DNA from: an uncultured Curtobacterium sp.
GTDB lineage: Bacteria > Actinomycetota > Actinomycetes > Actinomycetales > Microbacteriaceae
DNA length: 16,788 nucleotides
Assembly: GCA_913774725.1 (NCBI GenBank)
Contig: CAJYIG010000147.1
Location: 1-16,788, forward strand
Direction: 5' to 3'
The notes under the pieces were generated by a model. It was given only the letters and a program-made list of their open reading frames with translations, searched no databases and was not told the origin of the DNA. This document shows, one piece after another, positions 13,640 through 16,788 of the stretch. The position numbers and the translations under genes were made by a program. Position 1 is the first letter of the stretch. Each line of letters begins with the position of its first letter.

Positions 13640-14239
13640 GTGAGCGACCGGCCCTTCCACCACGGGAACCTGCGCACCGCGCTGCTCGACGAGGCGCTCG
13701 TCGTCCTCCGCGGGTCCGGCGTCGACGGGCTGTCCCTCCGTGACCTCGCCCGACGGGTGGGCGTGAGCCACGGCGCACCGCGGAGTCACTTCGTGGACCG
13801 GCAGGCACTGCTCGACGCGCTCGCCGAGGCCGGCTTCCATCGCCTGACCAACGATGTCCGACGAGCGGTGGCGGGGCAGCACGACGTCCGGGAGCGGTTC
13901 CTCCGCGTCGCCCGCGCCTACGTCGACTTCGCCATCGACGACGCCGCACTCATGGACCTGATGTTCCAGACCGGCCCAGGCGGTCGCCCGGAGGCCGTCT
14001 CGACCGCCGCGCGGGACCTGTTCGACGCGCTCGACAGCGCGATGGGCCCGCGGGACGGGCGCACGGACGAGGGCGCCCGCGACACGTTCAAGATGCTGTT
14101 CGCGGCCTCGATGCAGGGTATCGCCGCGCTCGTCGCCGCGCACCGGATCGCCCGCGCGGACGGGGACCGTCTCGTCGGTGACGCGATGGAGATGATGCTC
14201 GGGTCGGACCTGGCCGCCCGGACGGTCAGCGCCCGCTGA
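13640..14239 (+). CDS. TetR/AcrR family regulator
   Basis: This one-component regulator has 199 residues. The N-terminus opens with FHHGNLRTALLDEAL, a pattern seen in a TetR subgroup with a C-terminal WHG-type domain. The helix-turn-helix continues through LSLRDLARRVGVSHGAPRSHF to about residue 55. The C-terminal half includes FAIDDAALMDLMFQ and the helix MLFAASMQGIAALVAAHRI, which would form the ligand pocket and dimer face. GTG 13640 is fixed by the leaderless -10. The gene is divergent from the NmrA-like oxidoreductase, 62 bases away, with a palindrome between them. Its last 14 bases overlap the end of the convergent TerC gene. The ligand is unknown. Confidence 0.92.
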   Translation: MSDRPFHHGNLRTALLDEALVVLRGSGVDGLSLRDLARRVGVSHGAPRSHFVDRQALLDALAEAGFHRLTNDVRRAVAGQHDVRERFLRVARAYVDFAIDDAALMDLMFQTGPGGRPEAVSTAARDLFDALDSAMGPRDGRTDEGARDTFKMLFAASMQGIAALVAAHRIARADGDRLVGDAMEMMLGSDLAARTVSAR

Positions 14240-15209
14240 CCACCGCGTCCCGCCGCATCCGCACCAGGCTCGCGCCGGTCGCTCCCGCCATCGCGACGAG
14301 GATCACCACGAGCGACACCCACGTCGGGATCTCCGGCGCCCACGAGAAGCCCTCGCCGCCGTTGAGGAAGGGCAGCTCGTTCTCGTGCAGGGCGTGCAGC
14401 ACGAGCTTCACGCCGATGAACGCCAGGATGAGCGCGATCCCGTACTTCAGGTAGACCAGGCGCTCCAGCAGCCCACCGAGCAGGAAGTACAGCTGCCGCA
14501 GGCCCATCAGGGCGAAGACGTTCGCGGTGAAGACGATGAAGGCACTCTCGGTGATGCCGAAGATCGCGGGGATCGAGTCGAGCGCGAACAGCAGGTCGGT
14601 GGTGCCGATCGCGATGAGCACGATGAGCAGCGGGGTGAAGTGCTTCGCCCCGTCCTGGGACACGCGGAACTTCATGCCGTCGAACTCGTCCGTGATCCGG
14701 ACGCGCCGACGGAGCAGTCGGACGAGGGCGCTGTCCTGCTGCTCCTCGTCGTCGTCCTCGCGGAGCTGCTGGATCGCGGTCCAGATCAGCCAGGCGCCGA
14801 ACAGGTAGAAGATCCAGGTGAAGTCCTCGATGAGCTGCGCGCCGACCAGGATGAACACCCCGCGGAGGACCAGGGCGATGATGATGCCGAGCATCAGCAC
14901 CTCCTGCTGGATCGCCTTCGGCACGCTGAAGCGCGCCATGATGATGACGAAGACGAACAGGTTGTCGATGCTGAGGCTGTACTCGGTCAACCAGCCGGCG
15001 ACGAACTGCCCCGCGGCGTCCCCGCCGGCGAAGACGAGCATGAGCACCGCGAAGACGAGCGCGAGCCCGACGTAGACACCGACCCATGCTCCGGACTCCC
15101 GCAGGCTCGGGACGTGCGGCCGCCGAGCGACGATGAGCAGGTCGACGAGCAGGATCGCGACGAGCGCGATGATCGAGCCGACCTCGAAGACGACGGGGAG
15201 CTGGGGCAT
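14226..15209 (-). CDS. TerC family integral membrane protein (metal/tellurium resistance family)
   Basis: This 327-residue membrane protein has about nine hydrophobic helices. The two family signatures are present: TEYSLSIDNLFVF (75-87) and GTTDLLFALDSIPAIFGIT (202-220), with membrane-embedded acidic residues E76, D82, D205 and D211. A charged cytoplasmic loop lies between them (EDDDEEQQDSALVRLLRRR). TerC/Alx proteins are linked to tellurite resistance, manganese export and metal loading of exported proteins. ATG 15209 is chosen because CAGACT lies six bases before it, in line with the leaderless pattern, and no Shine-Dalgarno is seen; ATG 15227 is an alternative. No yybP-ykoY (manganese) riboswitch is visible. 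The 3' end overlaps the TetR gene by 14 bases. Confidence 0.95.
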   Translation of the reverse strand: MPQLPVVFEVGSIIALVAILLVDLLIVARRPHVPSLRESGAWVGVYVGLALVFAVLMLVFAGGDAAGQFVAGWLTEYSLSIDNLFVFVIIMARFSVPKAIQQEVLMLGIIIALVLRGVFILVGAQLIEDFTWIFYLFGAWLIWTAIQQLREDDDEEQQDSALVRLLRRRVRITDEFDGMKFRVSQDGAKHFTPLLIVLIAIGTTDLLFALDSIPAIFGITESAFIVFTANVFALMGLRQLYFLLGGLLERLVYLKYGIALILAFIGVKLVLHALHENELPFLNGGEGFSWAPEIPTWVSLVVILVAMAGATGASLVRMRRDAVVSGR

Positions 15210-15221
15210 CGTCCCAGTCTG
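15210..15221 (-). promoter_or_regulatory. Possible -10 element of leaderless TerC mRNA
   Basis: On the minus strand CAGACT (15221-15216), GGGACG, ATG 15209. The first base departs from TAnnnT, and no good -35 is seen. Confidence 0.35.
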
Positions 15222-15229
15222 GGGCATGC

Positions 15230-15271
15230 GGACGGGAGGCGCGTGGCGAGGCCGTGAGGCGCCTCCCGTCC
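15230..15271 (-). terminator. Strong hairpin between MarR and TerC genes
   Basis: GGACGGGAGGCGC (15230-15242) pairs perfectly over 13 bases with GCGCCTCCCGTCC (15259-15271); the loop is 16 bases. It lies 14 bases beyond the MarR stop and just upstream of the TerC promoter. Its GGGAGGCGC core matches the palindrome at 6062-6077. Confidence 0.7.
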
Positions 15272-15285
15272 CGCGCGTCCCCGGC

Positions 15286-15741
15286 TCAGTCCCCGCGGTC
15301 GCCGACCGCGTCGGCCGCCTGCTCGTACAGGCTGGTCGCCAGGGCGTTGAGCACCTCGTGCAGCTCGCCGCCGTGCGCGCCGTCGACCGCGCGCAGCATC
15401 GCGCCGTACCGGGCGCGGTAGTCCTCGACCACGGTCTCACCCGCGGGCAGCAGGCGGAGGAGTGATCCGCGTCGGTCGGCGGGGTTGGGTGCTCGCTCGA
15501 GCAGCCCGGCAGCCGTCATCCGGTCGATCATGTTCGTCACCGCACCCGAGGTCAGCCCGAGGTACCCCGCGACCTCGGTGGGGGTGGAGTACCCGGTGTC
15601 GCTGACGAGCACGAGGGCACGCAGGGCGTTCTCGTGGATGCCGGCCCGAGCGCTCAGTTGCCCGATCAGGCTCGTGTTCGCGCGGACGACCGCGGCGAAG
15701 GCTGCCATGAGGTCGGCGTCGTCGTCGCTGGTGGGGGCCAC
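15286..15741 (-). CDS. MarR family transcriptional regulator
   Basis: This is a winged-helix regulator of 151 residues from GTG 15741. Its helix-turn-helix is STPTEVAGYLGLTSGAVTNM, followed by IDRMTAAGLLERAPNPADRR with the canonical wing DRR. The flanking helices would dimerise. The start is uncertain. The frame is open to 15933 with an ATG at 15837, but codons between 15760 and 15837 are A/T-ending and this region is the AT-rich divergent promoter. GTG 15741 (weak AGCAGG upstream) or TTG 15759 is more likely. The gene is divergent from the TasA-like gene, so regulation of that surface protein is plausible. A strong hairpin follows the stop. Confidence 0.88.
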   Translation of the reverse strand: MAPTSDDDADLMAAFAAVVRANTSLIGQLSARAGIHENALRALVLVSDTGYSTPTEVAGYLGLTSGAVTNMIDRMTAAGLLERAPNPADRRGSLLRLLPAGETVVEDYRARYGAMLRAVDGAHGGELHEVLNALATSLYEQAADAVGDRGD

Positions 15742-15905
15742 GGGACCTGCTTCCGTCAAGGGGGGTACGGGGCGTCCCCCGCTCTGGGGTAAGTGTACGA
15801 GTAGTCCATTTGGTGAATGAGTGACTATCTTGATCATTGAAGCAAGTCGGCCCGAACCCCTTGCTCCCAGACTTCCCGCACCACCACCGAACGAAGAGGT
15901 CCACC
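15742..15905. promoter_or_regulatory. Divergent promoter region between MarR and TasA-like genes
   Basis: The stretch 15791-15850 is markedly AT-rich against its surroundings. Candidate -10 elements are TACACT (15797-15792, minus) for MarR and TATCTT (15826-15831, plus) for the TasA-like gene. TAGTC (15802-15806) and GACTA (15823-15827) form an imperfect dyad enclosing CATT/AATG, which could be a MarR site. AAGAGG (15894-15899) is the ribosome binding site for GTG 15906. Confidence 0.45.
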
Positions 15906-16559
15906 GTGTCCACCAAGCTCCGCACCTCCGCACTGAAGCGGATCCGTTTCGCCCCCGTGGCGCTCCTGGCCGGCATCTTCGCGGCCGTCCTGCTGTCGCT
16001 CTCGCTGACCGGCACCCTGTCCGGGTTCGCCGCGAGCATCACGAACTCGAGCAACACCGCCGCCACCGGCACCCTGGTCATGCAGGAGCAGAACGCCGGC
16101 GCGACCGTCACCTGTCTCAGCACCGACGGCGGCTCCGTCTCCACGAACGCGGCGACCTGCTCGACCATCAACAAGTTCGGCGGCAGCACGACGATGACGC
16201 CGGGCAACACCGTGAACACCGCGATCTCGATCAAGAACACCGGGACCGCGAACGCCGCGACCTTCACGCTCACCCCGGGTGCGACCTGCACGCAGTCGGC
16301 CAACGGCACCCAGAACGGCACCGCGACGGACCTCTGCGCCAAGATGAACCTCGTCATCACCTCGGGTTCGACCACCGTCTTCAGCGGCACCCTCGCCAGC
16401 TTCAAGGGTGCGCCGGCCTCGTCCTTCACGATGCCGCAGGCCCCCGCAGCCGGCGCGACCGTCCCCTTCAACTTCGCCGTGACCCTCGACCCGTCGGCCG
16501 GCAACACCTACCAGGGTCTCGCCGCCTCGGTCCCGATGACCTGGACCTTCACCGCCTGA
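15906..16559 (+). CDS. TasA/camelysin-like secreted protein with SipW-type signal peptide
   Basis: This is an exported 217-residue protein. A basic N-terminus (KLRTSALKRIRF) leads to a hydrophobic segment at about 17-38. It is followed by LSGFAASITNSSNTAATGTL, the layout of SipW-dependent signal peptides, in which the first mature strand starts directly after cleavage. The mature part is Thr/Asn/Gly-rich and beta-strand-like, with four cysteines (TCLST, TCSTI, TCTQS, LCAKM) that could form two disulfides. Family members are biofilm fibre subunits (TasA) or surface metalloprotease-like proteins (camelysin); no metalloprotease HExxH motif is seen. GTG 15906 has AAGAGG six bases upstream. The partner signal peptidase gene, often adjacent, would lie beyond the right edge. 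The fibre role is inference. Confidence 0.85.
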   Translation: MSTKLRTSALKRIRFAPVALLAGIFAAVLLSLSLTGTLSGFAASITNSSNTAATGTLVMQEQNAGATVTCLSTDGGSVSTNAATCSTINKFGGSTTMTPGNTVNTAISIKNTGTANAATFTLTPGATCTQSANGTQNGTATDLCAKMNLVITSGSTTVFSGTLASFKGAPASSFTMPQAPAAGATVPFNFAVTLDPSAGNTYQGLAASVPMTWTFTA

Positions 16560-16566
16560 GCCCCGA

Positions 16567-16613
16567 GGAGCGAGCCGGCGTGACGCCCTGATCCCGCCAC
16601 GCCGGCACCGCTC
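16567..16613 (+). terminator. Long hairpin directly after the TasA-like stop codon
   Basis: GCCGGCGTG (16574-16582) pairs perfectly with CACGCCGGC (16598-16606). An outer stem GAGCG (16568-16572) / CGCTC (16609-16613) extends it across a small internal loop. It begins eight bases after the stop. It could terminate transcription or protect the 3' end of the mRNA. Confidence 0.6.
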
Positions 16614-16633
16614 GCGCTCCTGCACCCCGCAGC

Positions 16634-16788
16634 CGGCTCCCCGAGCCGACCGCCCAGACCGACGCCCCCGACCGGCATCCCCCCGTCCGGTCGGGTGACG
16701 TCACCCCCGGCGCAGTCCGACCGTTGTCCCCCCGTCCGGTCGGACCGCGCCCACCCCGGCGGCACTCGGACGACCCCCCACGTCCGAG
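16634..16788. repeat. Chain of hairpins with C-rich loops and a 17-base direct repeat
   Basis: Perfect stems occur at 16634-16648 (CGGCT/AGCCG), 16667-16695 (CCCGACCGG/CCGGTCGGG), 16715-16745 (GTCCGACCG/CGGTCGGAC) and 16765-16788 (CTCGGACG/CGTCCGAG). The last three each present CCCCCC in the loop. TCCCCCCGTCCGGTCGG is repeated at 16678-16694 and 16727-16743. Between them lies the perfect palindrome GGGTGACGTCACCC (16693-16706). No coding frame is supported here, and the array may continue past the window edge. Confidence 0.75.

Noticed and set aside
15210-15285. Manganese (yybP-ykoY) riboswitch upstream of the TerC gene
   Set aside because: Such riboswitches control some TerC/Alx genes, but here the gap is filled by a simple 13-bp terminator-like stem and the start appears leaderless, leaving no room for the aptamer.
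15742-15837. N-terminal extension of the second MarR protein to ATG 15837
   Set aside because: The codons there are A/T-ending, unlike the rest of the gene, and the stretch contains the divergent promoter elements. A GTG or TTG start downstream is preferred.
1-16788. CRISPR array, tRNA, insertion sequence or integrated element
   Set aside because: I saw no regularly spaced repeats, tRNA-like cloverleaf, transposase or integrase frame, or target-site duplication. Codon and base use look uniform across the genes.

Overview
The window is very GC-rich, and its coding frames have almost uniformly G or C third positions. It has GTG/TTG starts, leaderless genes and a protein repertoire typical of Actinobacteria. 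The combination of a DTE-type rhodopsin with its own lycopene cyclase and Brp/Blh dioxygenase, a SipW-type surface protein and a TerC protein suggests a member of the Microbacteriaceae, perhaps Curtobacterium-like. The taxonomic call is inference. I see no tRNA, rRNA, CRISPR array, transposase or integrase. The window reads as chromosomal DNA.

Layout. 1-551: 3' end of the replicative helicase gene dnaB. 583-3267: a small membrane-anchored protein, a phosphoribosyltransferase-like protein and a Tat-exported phosphoesterase, all on +. 3343-4575: a WYL regulator and a VOC/glyoxalase-fold protein. 4612-6002: a divergent TetR/SDR pair with a clear palindromic operator. 6102-6458: a small Cys/His protein. 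6504-8229: three minus-strand genes (LuxR-type response regulator, MarR, GNAT). 8422-12839: a tightly overlapping operon of rhodopsin, lycopene beta-cyclase, Brp/Blh beta-carotene dioxygenase and an AI-2E family transporter. 12924-14239: a divergent NAD(P)-binding oxidoreductase/TetR pair with a palindromic operator. 14226-15209: TerC. 15286-15741: MarR, divergent from a TasA/camelysin-like secreted protein (15906-16559), which is followed by an unusual chain of hairpins to the window end.

How the genes work together. The centrepiece is the rhodopsin operon. CrtY would cyclise lycopene to beta-carotene, Blh would cleave beta-carotene to retinal, and retinal would bind the opsin to make a light-driven outward proton pump. 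The lycopene genes (crtE/B/I) are not in the window. The response regulator transcribed away from the operon is a candidate controller. Both TetR genes sit back-to-back with an oxidoreductase gene and share an operator with it, the usual layout of self-regulating local switches.

A second theme is promoter architecture. At least seven genes have a TAnnnT-like -10 exactly six bases before the start codon and no Shine-Dalgarno sequence, so they are probably translated from leaderless mRNAs. The rhodopsin operon, SDR, VOC, phosphoribosyltransferase and TasA-like genes instead have purine-rich ribosome binding sites. No clearly new defence or mobile system is present. The most unusual items are the His-lacking, fenestrated rhodopsin with a transporter coupled to its operon, and the hairpin chain at the right edge.
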